From Acinetobacter sp. NIPH 2100 (GTDB lineage: Bacteria > Pseudomonadota > Gammaproteobacteria > Pseudomonadales > Moraxellaceae), in the NCBI RefSeq assembly GCF_000369805.1, contig NZ_KB850224.1, forward strand, positions 2,040,262-2,104,261: a stretch of 64,000 bases of DNA, read 5' to 3'. The notes beneath the pieces were generated by a model. It did not search any database, had not been told where the DNA came from, and saw only the letters and a program-made list of their open reading frames with translations. The translations under genes were made by a program, and so were the position numbers. Of this stretch, positions 32,908 through 40,399 are shown piece after piece; position 1 is the stretch's first letter; every line of letters starts with the position of its first letter.

Positions 32908-33200
32908 AACTCACCAACCTTAGGTCGAATATATCCACCCATAAATTCAACCATCTGAGCGTTATACAAACTCGTCTCAATCTCACCAGCCAAATACAAC
33001 GTAATACGGCCACGGCGAGCAAGTTGTTGTCTGAACTCTTCACGGGTGATTGCCGCATTTTCTTCGCTGTATCCACGCCTACGCAGATTCGCTTTGTTTC
33101 TCTCGAGCAATTTATTAAGAAGCTCCAATGCAGGTTCATACCAAGATTGAACGGCTTGGATCTGCTTAAAATCTGGAAGTCGTTTTAACTGTTGATTCAT
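32904..33200 (-). CDS. Hypothetical early protein
   Basis: 98 aa: MNQQLKRLPDFKQIQAVQSW, then 'YEPALELLNKLLERNKANLRRRGYSEENAAITREEFRQQLARRGRITLYLAGEIETSLYN'. Basic, helical; looks like a small nucleic-acid-associated protein. No family recognised. ATGA-type overlaps with both neighbours (33197-33200 and 32904-32907) mean the three genes are coupled. Confidence 0.65.
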   Translation of the reverse strand: MNQQLKRLPDFKQIQAVQSWYEPALELLNKLLERNKANLRRRGYSEENAAITREEFRQQLARRGRITLYLAGEIETSLYNAQMVEFMGGYIRPKVGEL

Positions 33201-33388
33201 GTCATCTCCTTTTGAGCATACAAAGCTCTACTTAGAAATTTAGAAACGTCATCGCTAATCACACGGCAGTTTTTAGAAATATGGTTTTCAATATGGCGAT
33301 CTGCGCCCATGATCAATGTGATTTGCGTCGAATCATCGGAATTGTGTTTATCTTTGCCAGACTGTTTTGCTAGATTGTGTTCGTTCAT
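33197..33388 (-). CDS. Small hypothetical early protein
   Basis: 63 aa: MNEHNLAKQSGKDKHNSDDS then 'TQITLIMGADRHIENHISKNCRVISDDVSKFLSRALYAQKEMT'. Polar N-terminus, helical C-terminus. Weak ribosome site (GCGAGAC). No family recognised. It overlaps the next gene by 4 bp and follows the hairpin after CII, so it is the first gene past that terminator. Confidence 0.55.
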   Translation of the reverse strand: MNEHNLAKQSGKDKHNSDDSTQITLIMGADRHIENHISKNCRVISDDVSKFLSRALYAQKEMT

Positions 33389-33426
33389 ATTTTAGTCTCG
33401 CTTAGCAAGTATGAATAAAAGGTCAT

Positions 33427-33467
33427 AAAACCGCTTCCGCTGCTAATAACAGGAAGCGGTTTTTTAT
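33427..33467. terminator. Bidirectional terminator between CII and replication genes
   Basis: AAAACCGCTTCC/GGAAGCGGTTTT stem with T-runs on both strands. It overlaps the CII stop codon. It is in a position to limit readthrough from the Cro promoter into replication genes, as tR1 does in lambda. Confidence 0.8.
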
Positions 33468-33916
33468 TTGCCCTGAATACAGGCATGAATTTGTTGTTCC
33501 AACGTGGCAAGCAGTACATGCATGTCGTGGATGACCTTGGCCATGTCGATTGCCTCACCTTTTGTTATTCGTCCGTCAGCAAGCATTTCTCTAAATTGCT
33601 TGCTTACGTTGCCCTTCTTGATACTGATATTGAGAAAGGTATCCATCAGGCAACTGTCTCTTTTGCTCTCTGGTATATCTGGTAAGTCGATGGCAGCTTT
33701 ACCGTGTTCTGCACAGATCGCCTGTAGTATTCGGGAATCCCCTGTTATGCCCATCAACTTTGAAGCTTCGAGCAAAGTCAGGTGATGCGTTTCCGTGTTT
33801 GGGTTGACCTTGCTGTTAAGTACCGCAGGGCTTTTGATACCCATACGTGACGCAAGCGCATTTGCCCCGCCCTTAAAGTCGTGAACCGTGTGGTAAGCCG
33901 CATCTAATATGTTCAT
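33464..33916 (-). CDS. Phage regulatory protein CII (CP76 family)
   Basis: 150 aa. 'NILDAAYHTVHDFKGGANALASRMGIKSPAVLNSKVNPNTETHHLTLLEASKLMGITGD' is the CII family's DNA-binding segment, followed by 'GNVSKQFREMLADGRITKGEAIDMAKVIHDM'. CII proteins of this family activate lysogeny promoters. It is the second gene of the Cro operon, 24 bp after it, as in many lambdoid phages of Acinetobacter, Pseudomonas and Enterobacteria. Confidence 0.88.
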   Translation of the reverse strand: MNILDAAYHTVHDFKGGANALASRMGIKSPAVLNSKVNPNTETHHLTLLEASKLMGITGDSRILQAICAEHGKAAIDLPDIPESKRDSCLMDTFLNISIKKGNVSKQFREMLADGRITKGEAIDMAKVIHDMHVLLATLEQQIHACIQGK

Positions 33917-33940
33917 TGCGAGTCCTTTTGAACGTGTTTA

Positions 33941-34192
33941 TTAGATGGCTACTTCATTACCATTTTGGTTAGGTAATGTTTGAACTGGATACAACCCAAA
34001 ATGTTGTAAGACTTCCTGTTCAGAAACTTGCCCATTACTTGCTTGAACTAAAGCTGTACGGAGCTTTCTACGTGGTTCTTTATACCCATACAAAAGATGC
34101 GTCTTTAGATAACCACTTGTTGTGCCTGCAGCTTTTGCATACTTTTCTAATTGTTCAGGAGTCATTTTTAAAATGAAGTCTCGAAATCGCAT
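33941..34192 (-). CDS. Cro-like repressor
   Basis: 83 aa from ATG at 34192, with GAGAGGATC upstream; an earlier ATG at 34213 would lack a ribosome site. 'FRDFILKMTPEQLEKYAKAAGTTSGYLKTHLLYGYKEPRRKLRTALVQASNGQVS' contains a helix-turn-helix of the Cro/YdaS kind. Divergent from CI. Expected to bind the ATTACC-N5-GGTAAT operators at 34221-34276 and 38384-38400 in competition with CI. Confidence 0.8.
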   Translation of the reverse strand: MRFRDFILKMTPEQLEKYAKAAGTTSGYLKTHLLYGYKEPRRKLRTALVQASNGQVSEQEVLQHFGLYPVQTLPNQNGNEVAI

Positions 34193-34220
34193 AGATTGAT
34201 CCTCTCTAACCAATCTAAAT

Positions 34221-34237
34221 ATTACCTTTTAGGTAAT
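34221..34237 (-). promoter_or_regulatory. PR (Cro) promoter and operator A
   Basis: Operator ATTACC-TTTTA-GGTAAT fills the space between a minus-strand -35 (TTGTAT, near 34247-34252) and -10 (TAATAT, near 34224-34229) with 17-bp spacing. Binding of CI here would block Cro transcription. Confidence 0.75.
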
Positions 34238-34259
34238 GTAAATACAACCTTTTTTCTTG

Positions 34260-34276
34260 TTTACCTTTTTGGTGAT
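34260..34276 (+). promoter_or_regulatory. CI promoter (PRM-like) and operator B
   Basis: Variant operator TTTACC-TTTTT-GGTGAT, 39 bp from operator A. It lies between a possible plus-strand -35 (TTGTTT, 34257-34262) and -10 (TACAAT, 34282-34287). Further right there is TGTGACTAGTCACA (34296-34309), a separate perfect palindrome of unknown use. Confidence 0.6.
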
Positions 34277-34325
34277 AAAACTACAATTGACATATGTGAC
34301 TAGTCACAGAGCATTCAGGATAAAT

Positions 34326-34991
34326 ATGGACAGCAAATCAATTAGATACAAAAATACTCGTTTACTTGTTGATCAAGTTGGCGGTGTATCCAGTTTTGCT
34401 GACAAAATTGGGAAAGGTCAATCGCAAGCAAGCCAATTCGCTGGAACTAATCCGATTAAAGGAATTGGTAACAAAGTTGCCCGTGAAATAGAGATTGCTT
34501 TTGATAAACCTCATGGGTGGTTAGACTTACCTCATGAACAGGAAATCACATCTACAGATGTAAATATTTCTGATCCTATTCCTTTAATTGGTAAATTAAT
34601 TCCAGTAATTTCTTGGGTACAAGCTGGTACTTGGACATCAACGGAAGCTATACCTTCTGATACTCAGTTTGAAGAATGGCTTCCTCCAAATCCTAAATGT
34701 GGAAAAAATGGCTATGGTTTAGAAGTTGTTGGTGAATCAATGCTTCCAGACTTCCGACCTAGTGACAAAATATATGTAAATCCTGACTTTCAAATAAGTG
34801 ATTTAAAAACTGGTGATTTGGTTATCGTTGCATGTGAAGGGGAAACAGAGGCAACGTTCAAGAAATTGATCGTAGAAAGTAACGGTATGTATTTGGAGCC
34901 TTTAAACCCTAAATGGCTTGAAAAAATCATAGAGCTTCGTGAAGGATGTAAGCTTGTTGGGAAAGTTGTTGGATTATATAGGGATGTATAA
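34326..34991 (+). CDS. CI repressor, S24/LexA type
   Basis: 221 aa from ATG at 34326, with AGGA upstream; the frame is open earlier but without a good start. N-terminal helix-turn-helix ('TRLLVDQVGGVSSFADKIGKGQSQASQF'). C-terminal S24 peptidase: self-cleavage site Ala100-Gly101 in 'WVQAGTW', nucleophile Ser138 in 'VGESMLPDF', general base Lys179 in 'ATFKKL'. Therefore RecA/SOS-inducible. It represses PR (operator A) and, by operator similarity, the PL-like promoter at 38.38 kb. Followed within 21 bp by the three-gene cassette, which may be co-expressed in the lysogen. Confidence 0.93.
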   Translation: MDSKSIRYKNTRLLVDQVGGVSSFADKIGKGQSQASQFAGTNPIKGIGNKVAREIEIAFDKPHGWLDLPHEQEITSTDVNISDPIPLIGKLIPVISWVQAGTWTSTEAIPSDTQFEEWLPPNPKCGKNGYGLEVVGESMLPDFRPSDKIYVNPDFQISDLKTGDLVIVACEGETEATFKKLIVESNGMYLEPLNPKWLEKIIELREGCKLVGKVVGLYRDV

Positions 34992-35011
34992 ACATAATTA
35001 AGGAAATTAAT

Positions 35012-35917
35012 ATGAGTGATATTTTTTTTAATTTTGATGGGGATAAGTGGGAAAAGTTTTGTGAAAAAATGATTCGTCATCATTACACACAACCATATTT
35101 TACTTCTGTGACCGCAGACGATCGTGGCGACTGTGGATTAGAATTCTTTACTAAAGATGGTAGTATTTTTCAATGTTATTTTCCAGACCCACAATACTCC
35201 ATGGCCGAATATAAGAAGCATGTTCAAAAAAAAATACGAACAGATATTATGAAATTAAAAACTTATGAAAAAGATATAAAAAATTTTTTAGATGATATAG
35301 TTATTAAACAATGGGTTTTATTATTACCAGATAATAGAACAAAAGACCTTATTACCTATTGTAATAGTTATAAAAGGAAAATTTTATCTGAAAACGTAAG
35401 TTACTTACATCCTGTAGACTTTGCAGTAAAAATTGAAACCGCTGATAGTTATCCTGCATCAAAATTATATGCATTAAAATATGGAGATGAACTAATAAAT
35501 CTTCCATTTAAACATATTGATGAAAGTGCGATAAGCAGCTTTAAAGATTCATATTTTGAAAAAAATATATCTAGGAAATCTAGTTTCATTTCAAACAAAC
35601 CTGAAGTTTTCGCCAATAGCATGACTAATAAATATTTGAAAATTACCAATTATTTAGAGGATCTTAGAGATAATTTTCCGGATACTTTTCAAGAAGTAGA
35701 AGAGTGTGGTCGTATGCTTTTAGGGAAAATGCAAGATTTAATTGAAATAGAAGGTATGGACCCTGATCTTAAATTTATTAAAGCAGTTCGAGATCAAAAT
35801 GAATTAGAAATAACTGAAATTTTTAATTCAATTATCTCAAAATTCAACAGAAGTGAATTATCATATGGCTATATAGCCAAATGGATTGCAGAATGTAATA
35901 TGGATTTTGAACAATGA
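35012..35917 (+). CDS. Putative ABC-3C effector with nuclease-like N-terminus
   Basis: 301 aa, AAGGAAAT before ATG. Residues 10-60 resemble a PD-(D/E)XK-type core: 'DKWEKFCEKMIRHHY', then RGDCGLE (residues 38-44), then FQCYFPD (53-59). In active enzymes the last block usually reads Q-x-K; here Tyr56 stands where Lys is expected, so catalysis is doubtful or altered. The rest is helical ('DLITYCNSYKRKIL', 'EECGRMLLGKMQDLIE'). First gene of a tight three-gene operon with a middle-component-like protein and an SMC-like ATPase, the composition of ABC three-component conflict systems, in which the non-ATPase partners include effectors. Strongly A+T-rich. Confidence 0.65.
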   Translation: MSDIFFNFDGDKWEKFCEKMIRHHYTQPYFTSVTADDRGDCGLEFFTKDGSIFQCYFPDPQYSMAEYKKHVQKKIRTDIMKLKTYEKDIKNFLDDIVIKQWVLLLPDNRTKDLITYCNSYKRKILSENVSYLHPVDFAVKIETADSYPASKLYALKYGDELINLPFKHIDESAISSFKDSYFEKNISRKSSFISNKPEVFANSMTNKYLKITNYLEDLRDNFPDTFQEVEECGRMLLGKMQDLIEIEGMDPDLKFIKAVRDQNELEITEIFNSIISKFNRSELSYGYIAKWIAECNMDFEQ

Positions 35918-36363
35918 GTAAATTATTAAAATTAAAAATTGATAATAAACCTTATCCTGTACCTGTAGAAATGCGCCCCTTGTGGCGTATTAGTCTTGTA
36001 ATTATTATCGTAAAAACAATGTTGCTTAAAAACAAAACCATTGATTTAAAAAAATTAAATGTCATGCTATGGATGCTTATCAGGAATCAAAAATGGGGTG
36101 AGTTTAAGAAATTTTTAATAGAAAAAGAGTACCCTGCTCCTTTCATATCTTCTGATCAAGCAAATTATATTGCAATTGAACTTACTTTTAAAAAGGATTT
36201 AATTAAGTTCAATAACGAAAAAATTGAAACCACACCATTAGCTAATAATTTCTATGAAAACATATTAGAGCATAACTTATTCAATGATGAGATTATATTT
36301 TTAGAAAACCATCTATCAAAAATAACTTATGACAAAATAGAAAAAATGATGGGGAAAAAGTAA
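35914..36363 (+). CDS. Putative ABC-3C middle component
   Basis: 149 aa, overlapping the upstream gene by 4 bp (ATGA). 'VEMRPLWRISLVIIIVKTMLLKNKTIDLKKLNVMLWMLIRNQKWGEFKKFL' opens a small helical domain, then 'TPLANNFYENILEHNLFNDEIIFLENHLSKITYDKIEKMMGKK'. This size, the 'RPLWRISLxxLxx...LxxLNVLLWxL'-type start and position directly before the SMC-like ATPase fit ABC-3C middle components, which couple ATPase to effector. Assignment rests on remembered pattern and order. Confidence 0.66.
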   Translation: MSKLLKLKIDNKPYPVPVEMRPLWRISLVIIIVKTMLLKNKTIDLKKLNVMLWMLIRNQKWGEFKKFLIEKEYPAPFISSDQANYIAIELTFKKDLIKFNNEKIETTPLANNFYENILEHNLFNDEIIFLENHLSKITYDKIEKMMGKK

Positions 36364-36364
36364 A

Positions 36365-38359
36365 ATGCTTGCACTACAACTTATTGAATTAAATATAACT
36401 GTTAACACGATACAAAACAAAGTATTTTCTACAAAAATTCCATTTAAAACAGGTCTTAATGTTATTCGTGCTGACAATACTTCAGGTAAATCTACTTGTG
36501 TGAATGCCATTGCTTATGCACTGGGTTTAGAGTCTATTTTAGGACCTCTTAAGAGTAAACCATTCCCGAAATCACTATATGAAACTATTAACGATAGTAA
36601 AACTGATGGTATAAGTTACAATGTTACTCATTCTTATGTTGAACTAAAAATTCAAAATAATGAACACAAGGAGGTAACTGTAAAACGACTTATTAAAGAT
36701 CAAAATAATATTATCACTGTAAATGAGAACGGTAACACACAAGATTATTTCTTAAAATCATATGGAACCTTAGGATCTGCGAAGTCAGAATACGGTTTCC
36801 ACAATTGGTTAGAAAACTTTATGGGTTGGGAACTTCCTTTGGTCCCTCATCTGAATGGTGAAAAAGTAAAATTATATCTTGAGGCCATATTCCCTTTATT
36901 TTTTATAGAGCAAAAAAGAGGTTGGTCTGAAATACAAGCTAATGTGCCAGTTAATTATGGAATAAAAAATGTTAAAAAAACGGCAATTGAGTATGTTTTG
37001 GATATTTCAAATTTTGAAATTGAAAACAAGTTAAATACTCTAAGAAATAAGTTAGACCATTGCGAAGATCAATGGAAATTTTTATCTAACTCCATAGAAG
37101 CCCTCTGTGATCTTTCAAATTTCAATTTTTCAGAAATAAAACCAATTGGTAATCAAACTTTTCCTATTGAATATTTTATTAGTGGAGTGAATGCTGATAT
37201 TCCTTTACATACTGCTAAAGTTTCCCTCCAACACGCTTTAAAAGCTGAAAATGAAAATGTACCTAGTGATAATAATTTAATTGAAGAAATTGAAGATCAG
37301 AAAGATAAACTTAGAAGCTTATATGAAAGTCTGTCAAATCTAGAACAATTAAAGGAAAACTTACAGACAATTCAATTTGATTCCGTTAAAAAAGTTAAAG
37401 TTTTGTTTAATGATCTACAACGTTATAAGCAATTAGATTTATTAACAAAATTAGGTTCTGAAAACAACTTTACTGTAGATTTAGAAGAGTGTCCAATTTG
37501 TCATAATGAATTATCGGACTTCTTGCATATTTCACATAAAAAATCAAACATTACTCCAATGACACTTGAACAAAATATATTATTCATCAAGGAACAGTAT
37601 GATTTTATGAATAATATAGGCAAAAAACATTCTGAAGAAATTTCAACCTTAAATCATAAGATTCAGCAAAAACTTCTAATTTTAAAAGAAGAAGAGGCAA
37701 AACTTAAAAAGCTTGAGAATGATTATTCTGAAGTTTTTGGTGACGTTCATTTTCAAATTAGAAAAAAAATTGAGCTTGAAAAAAAGATTGAAGATATCGA
37801 AAACTTTATTGAAAAAACAAGTAATTTTGAAGAAAACTTAGTAAAACTACAATCAAATTGGCAAATAACCTATGAGAGCTATTCTTTATTAAAAAAGAAA
37901 CTTAGCGACACTTCGGACTCAAAAACTATAATAACTTTAGAAAAGTTAATGCAAAAGAACTTAGATCTATTTGGTTTTTCAACCTCCGAAATAGATAGAA
38001 TCACCATTTCTCGCAATACTTTACGTCCAGAGCAAAATGGATACGATATTATTGCTGAAACTTCAGCAAGTGACTATATTAGGACTATATGGGCCTTTAC
38101 GTTAGCACTATTAGAATTAGCTACTAATAGTAAATTAAATATTAAGCACGGAGGTTTTGTAATCTTCGATGAACCACGTCAACATGAAGCTCGAACTCAA
38201 AGCCTAGACGATTTAATTAAATATTCTTCTCAAATATTTGAAAATTCAGGTCAAGCAATATTCACTACAAGTTTTGAGAATCTAGAATCGTTAAGTAGTG
38301 ACTTTGAAAAGGCCAATATAATTTATTTTGATGATTACATATTGCAAGCCAAAAATTAA
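36365..38359 (+). CDS. SMC-like ATPase of ABC-3C type
   Basis: 664 aa. Walker A 'RADNTSGKST' (35-44; first Gly replaced by Ala, as in this clade). 'FFIEQKRGWSEIQA' (179-192) takes the Q-loop place. A central coiled coil (about 300-510) carries one CPIC (376-379) followed by HNEL, like a zinc hook at the hairpin tip. 'SASDYIRTIWAFTLALLELA' (567-586) is the signature-helix region, and 'GGFVIFDEPRQHEA' (596-609) holds Walker B with the DEP glutamate. Only 1 bp separates it from the middle-component gene. ATPases of this kind (Rad50/SMC-like) occur in ABC-3C anti-phage conflict systems. It could instead be a phage DNA-repair ATPase, but the partners speak against it. Confidence 0.82.
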   Translation: MLALQLIELNITVNTIQNKVFSTKIPFKTGLNVIRADNTSGKSTCVNAIAYALGLESILGPLKSKPFPKSLYETINDSKTDGISYNVTHSYVELKIQNNEHKEVTVKRLIKDQNNIITVNENGNTQDYFLKSYGTLGSAKSEYGFHNWLENFMGWELPLVPHLNGEKVKLYLEAIFPLFFIEQKRGWSEIQANVPVNYGIKNVKKTAIEYVLDISNFEIENKLNTLRNKLDHCEDQWKFLSNSIEALCDLSNFNFSEIKPIGNQTFPIEYFISGVNADIPLHTAKVSLQHALKAENENVPSDNNLIEEIEDQKDKLRSLYESLSNLEQLKENLQTIQFDSVKKVKVLFNDLQRYKQLDLLTKLGSENNFTVDLEECPICHNELSDFLHISHKKSNITPMTLEQNILFIKEQYDFMNNIGKKHSEEISTLNHKIQQKLLILKEEEAKLKKLENDYSEVFGDVHFQIRKKIELEKKIEDIENFIEKTSNFEENLVKLQSNWQITYESYSLLKKKLSDTSDSKTIITLEKLMQKNLDLFGFSTSEIDRITISRNTLRPEQNGYDIIAETSASDYIRTIWAFTLALLELATNSKLNIKHGGFVIFDEPRQHEARTQSLDDLIKYSSQIFENSGQAIFTTSFENLESLSSDFEKANIIYFDDYILQAKN

Positions 38360-38398
38360 AAGGTAATTTATCACTTGCAATAAATTACCTTTTTGGTA
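38358..38398 (+). terminator. Hairpin after the ABC-3C-like cassette, overlapping the PL operator
   Basis: AAAAGGTAATTTA and TAAATTACCTTTTT form a 13-bp stem with a 10-base loop and T-run, right after the stop at 38359. It can act as terminator; the right arm is half of operator C. Confidence 0.55.
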
Positions 38399-38402
38399 AT
38401 AT
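38375..38402 (+). promoter_or_regulatory. PL-like promoter with CI/Cro operator C
   Basis: -35 TTGCAA (38375-38380), 16 bp, -10 TAATAT (38397-38402). Perfect operator ATTACC-TTTTT-GGTAAT at 38384-38400 fills the spacer, the same geometry as at PR. Drives the rightward recombination arm. Confidence 0.78.
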
Positions 38403-38419
38403 TTATCTTACAGACAACA

Positions 38420-38454
38420 AAAAGCACCCCTGCCTTCGAACTCATGGGTGCTTT
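38420..38454 (+). terminator. Leader hairpin in PL transcript
   Basis: AAAGCACCC/GGGTGCTTT stem with a 16-base loop between the PL-like promoter and the first gene. Possible early terminator or antitermination element; no long T-run follows. Confidence 0.5.
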
Positions 38455-38475
38455 ACAGTAACCTGCGAGATAAGT

Positions 38476-38673
38476 ATGAAACAAAAGCCTATACCGAGTC
38501 AAACGTCCCAACGTTTACACCAACATCCTTCTGCTACTGATTATCAGGTCAGTACACTCGACTTCATCAAAGCAAACCTAAAAGATGCGCTTAAGCTCTT
38601 CCCTATTATTTTAGTCGTTTTCCTACTCTGGCTTGTCCTTACCTTTGTCATTTACGGCATCTTTGGAGGATAA
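38476..38673 (+). CDS. Small single-span membrane protein
   Basis: 65 aa. Polar N-terminal half (MKQKPIPSQTSQRLHQHPSA...) and a C-terminal membrane span (LFPIILVVFLLWLVLTFVIYGIF). First gene of the PL operon. No family recognised; in lambda the PL operon also carries small membrane or host-takeover proteins. A GATAAGT stretch precedes the ATG, giving a weak ribosome site. Confidence 0.65.
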   Translation: MKQKPIPSQTSQRLHQHPSATDYQVSTLDFIKANLKDALKLFPIILVVFLLWLVLTFVIYGIFGG

Positions 38674-38677
38674 GCAC

Positions 38678-39223
38678 ATGGGACAATTACATACAGCTTC
38701 TAACCCAAAAATCAAACCTTTCAACGGCTCATTATCGAACAAAATACAACCGACAAGCTATGACGCACAGCGACTTGTAAGCCCTGTAAATACTGGGGTT
38801 TCAGCATCATATACACAGGGTAAGACCAAGAATTTGGAGCCTGTCATGCAAAAGAAATGCTACACCACACCTTTCGCGCAATTCATCTGTAAAGACGTGA
38901 ATGGCTACTACAACGTACGCCTTGGCCCAAAAATTTATCTGGTCAAAGTATCGTTAAATTACACCCCTGATTTTGATGGTGAATTCTTTGGTGGCGCTCA
39001 AGCCCCACGTTTTCAATGGCATTCTATTCTGGTTAAAGAATCACTTGAAAACGAAGCACGCCCGATCACAGATGAAGAATTATCCGTGTATTGGCTAAAA
39101 GGTAATATCAAGAAAATCGTAAATTACCAACGTGCCATAGAACGCAGAGCGAAAAGCCAAACACCACGCTATAGCAAAGAACAGCGTATCAATTACCGCA
39201 ACGCGCAATATAACGGTGCCTAA
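38678..39223 (+). CDS. Hypothetical PL-operon protein
   Basis: 181 aa from the ATG at 38678 with GGAGG upstream; the frame opens at 38633 inside the previous gene. 'KKCYTTPFAQFICKDVNGYYNVRLGPKIYLVKVSLNYTPDFDG' and 'ITDEELSVYWLKGNIKKIVNYQRAIERRAKSQ'. Seems typical of Acinetobacter siphoprophages, next to the ERF gene, so it may assist recombination. No domain recognised. Confidence 0.65.
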   Translation: MGQLHTASNPKIKPFNGSLSNKIQPTSYDAQRLVSPVNTGVSASYTQGKTKNLEPVMQKKCYTTPFAQFICKDVNGYYNVRLGPKIYLVKVSLNYTPDFDGEFFGGAQAPRFQWHSILVKESLENEARPITDEELSVYWLKGNIKKIVNYQRAIERRAKSQTPRYSKEQRINYRNAQYNGA

Positions 39224-39231
39224 GGAGATTT

Positions 39232-39954
39232 ATGATGAATGCAGCCGTGAATCAACAAATGGCATCAACAAGTACACTAGATGCCTTACAACTTATACAG
39301 CTTGAGTTAAAAGCACCAAAGAGCAAATACAACAGCTTTGGTAAATTCCATTACCGTAGCCTTGAAGACATACTTGAAGGTGTTAAACCACTATTGCAAA
39401 AGTATGGTGCGACCCTTGTGGTCAGTGATGAAGTACAAGAGATTGGCCCTGTAGTGGTGATTACGGCCAAAGCTGTCTTTACCGATGCCGATGGTAAACA
39501 AACCATGACTACTGCACATGCTGGTGTGGAGATCAATAAAAAAGGAATGGATGTAGCTCAGACTTTTGGTTCTTCCAGTTCATATGCCCGTAAATACGCA
39601 TTGAATGGCCTGTTCCTGATTGATGATACCCAAGATGCCGATACTGATGCCTACCATCAACAAAGCAATACGCAGACTCGCAACAATCAACAGAATGCAC
39701 CTGCTCAAAATCAGCAACGCAACCAAAACCAACCACCTGCACAGCAACAACGTCAGCAGCAAAACCAAACTGCACCACCCAATGCGGCTCAACAACTGAC
39801 CAATGATTTTCAGCAGGCTTTAAACGCAATTCATCACACCAACAAAGAAGCAGATCTAGGTGCGATCTATAAGCAGTTTAAAGGCACTCGCTATGAAGCT
39901 CAGATTGTGCAGGCCTGCAAGGCAAAAAAGGACATGGAGGGTTGGAGTGCGTAA
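39232..39954 (+). CDS. ERF family single-strand annealing protein
   Basis: 240 aa. ERF domain at about residues 17-140: 'LDALQLIQLELKAPKSKYNSFGKFHYRSLEDILEGVKPLLQKYGATLVVSDEV', 'DADGKQTMTTAHAGVEI', 'GSSSSYARKYALNGLFLIDDTQDAD'. A Gln/Asn/Pro-rich linker follows (about 145-185), then a short C-terminal domain. ERF proteins (P22 Erf) anneal complementary strands in phage recombination and circularisation. GGAG before ATG. No partner exonuclease is seen. Confidence 0.9.
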   Translation: MMNAAVNQQMASTSTLDALQLIQLELKAPKSKYNSFGKFHYRSLEDILEGVKPLLQKYGATLVVSDEVQEIGPVVVITAKAVFTDADGKQTMTTAHAGVEINKKGMDVAQTFGSSSSYARKYALNGLFLIDDTQDADTDAYHQQSNTQTRNNQQNAPAQNQQRNQNQPPAQQQRQQQNQTAPPNAAQQLTNDFQQALNAIHHTNKEADLGAIYKQFKGTRYEAQIVQACKAKKDMEGWSA

Positions 39955-40145
39955 AAACCTACATCTTTAAGTATGTGGCCAAGCTTCACGGCAAAGGCAG
40001 CTTACGAGGACGTGTAGAGGCTACGACAGCTCTCCAGGCGAAACAGCAGATATTGCAAGACAATGAATTGATTAAGGATGTCTCAGTATCGCTATTAACC
40101 AATCAAAAGGCTGCGCGCATGCAGCCTTTTGAAAAAAATAAATAA
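39942..40145 (+). CDS. Small hypothetical protein
   Basis: 67 aa, TTG start at 39942 overlapping the ERF gene's end, with GGAGG close before. Product MECVKTYIFKYVAKLHGKGS, then 'RVEATTALQAKQQILQDNELIKDVSVSLL', basic, alpha/beta. No family recognised. The start codon is uncertain. Confidence 0.5.
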   Translation: MECVKTYIFKYVAKLHGKGSLRGRVEATTALQAKQQILQDNELIKDVSVSLLTNQKAARMQPFEKNK

Positions 40146-40166
40146 CTAAATTAAGGTGAAATATTT

Positions 40167-40397
40167 ATGTCTTGCTTAATTCGAGTATCTGAATTTATTA
40201 AAAGAGTCTATGGAGAAGCTAGCGATGGTGCGACGCCTCCTACTCCTCAAACCATCACACGTAAATGCCGAATAGGTAAATTGCCTGCTGAATTACATGG
40301 TGCAGAAGATGGCAAACGTGGTACCTGGTACATCAACTGGGAAGCTTATGAAAAGCAAACTGGCGATGAGTTAGTAAATAAAGTATTGCAAGGTTAA
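40167..40397 (+). CDS. Excisionase-like DNA-binding protein
   Basis: 76 aa: 'LIRVSEFIKRVYGEASDGATPPTPQTITRKCRIGKLPAELHGAEDGKRGTWYINWEAYEKQTGDEL'. The winged-helix/MerR-like layout (helix, 'PTPQTITRKCRIGKLPA', then 'TWYINWEAYEK') is that of Xis-type directionality factors. It lies 2 bp before the integrase gene. AAGGTGAA upstream of ATG. Confidence 0.75.
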   Translation: MSCLIRVSEFIKRVYGEASDGATPPTPQTITRKCRIGKLPAELHGAEDGKRGTWYINWEAYEKQTGDELVNKVLQG

Positions 40398-40399
40398 AA

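Noticed and set aside
33955..33977. ATTACC-N10-GGTAAT inverted repeat at the end of the Cro gene
   Set aside because: Same half-sites as the CI operator but the spacer is 10 instead of 5 bp and it lies in the coding end of Cro; not counted as an operator.
36365..38359. Reading the SMC-like ATPase as an old OLD-family or RecN/SbcC repair protein
   Set aside because: Single CPIC hook, QKRGW and FDEPRQ motifs, and two small coupled partners fit ABC-3C better; no Toprim domain is visible.
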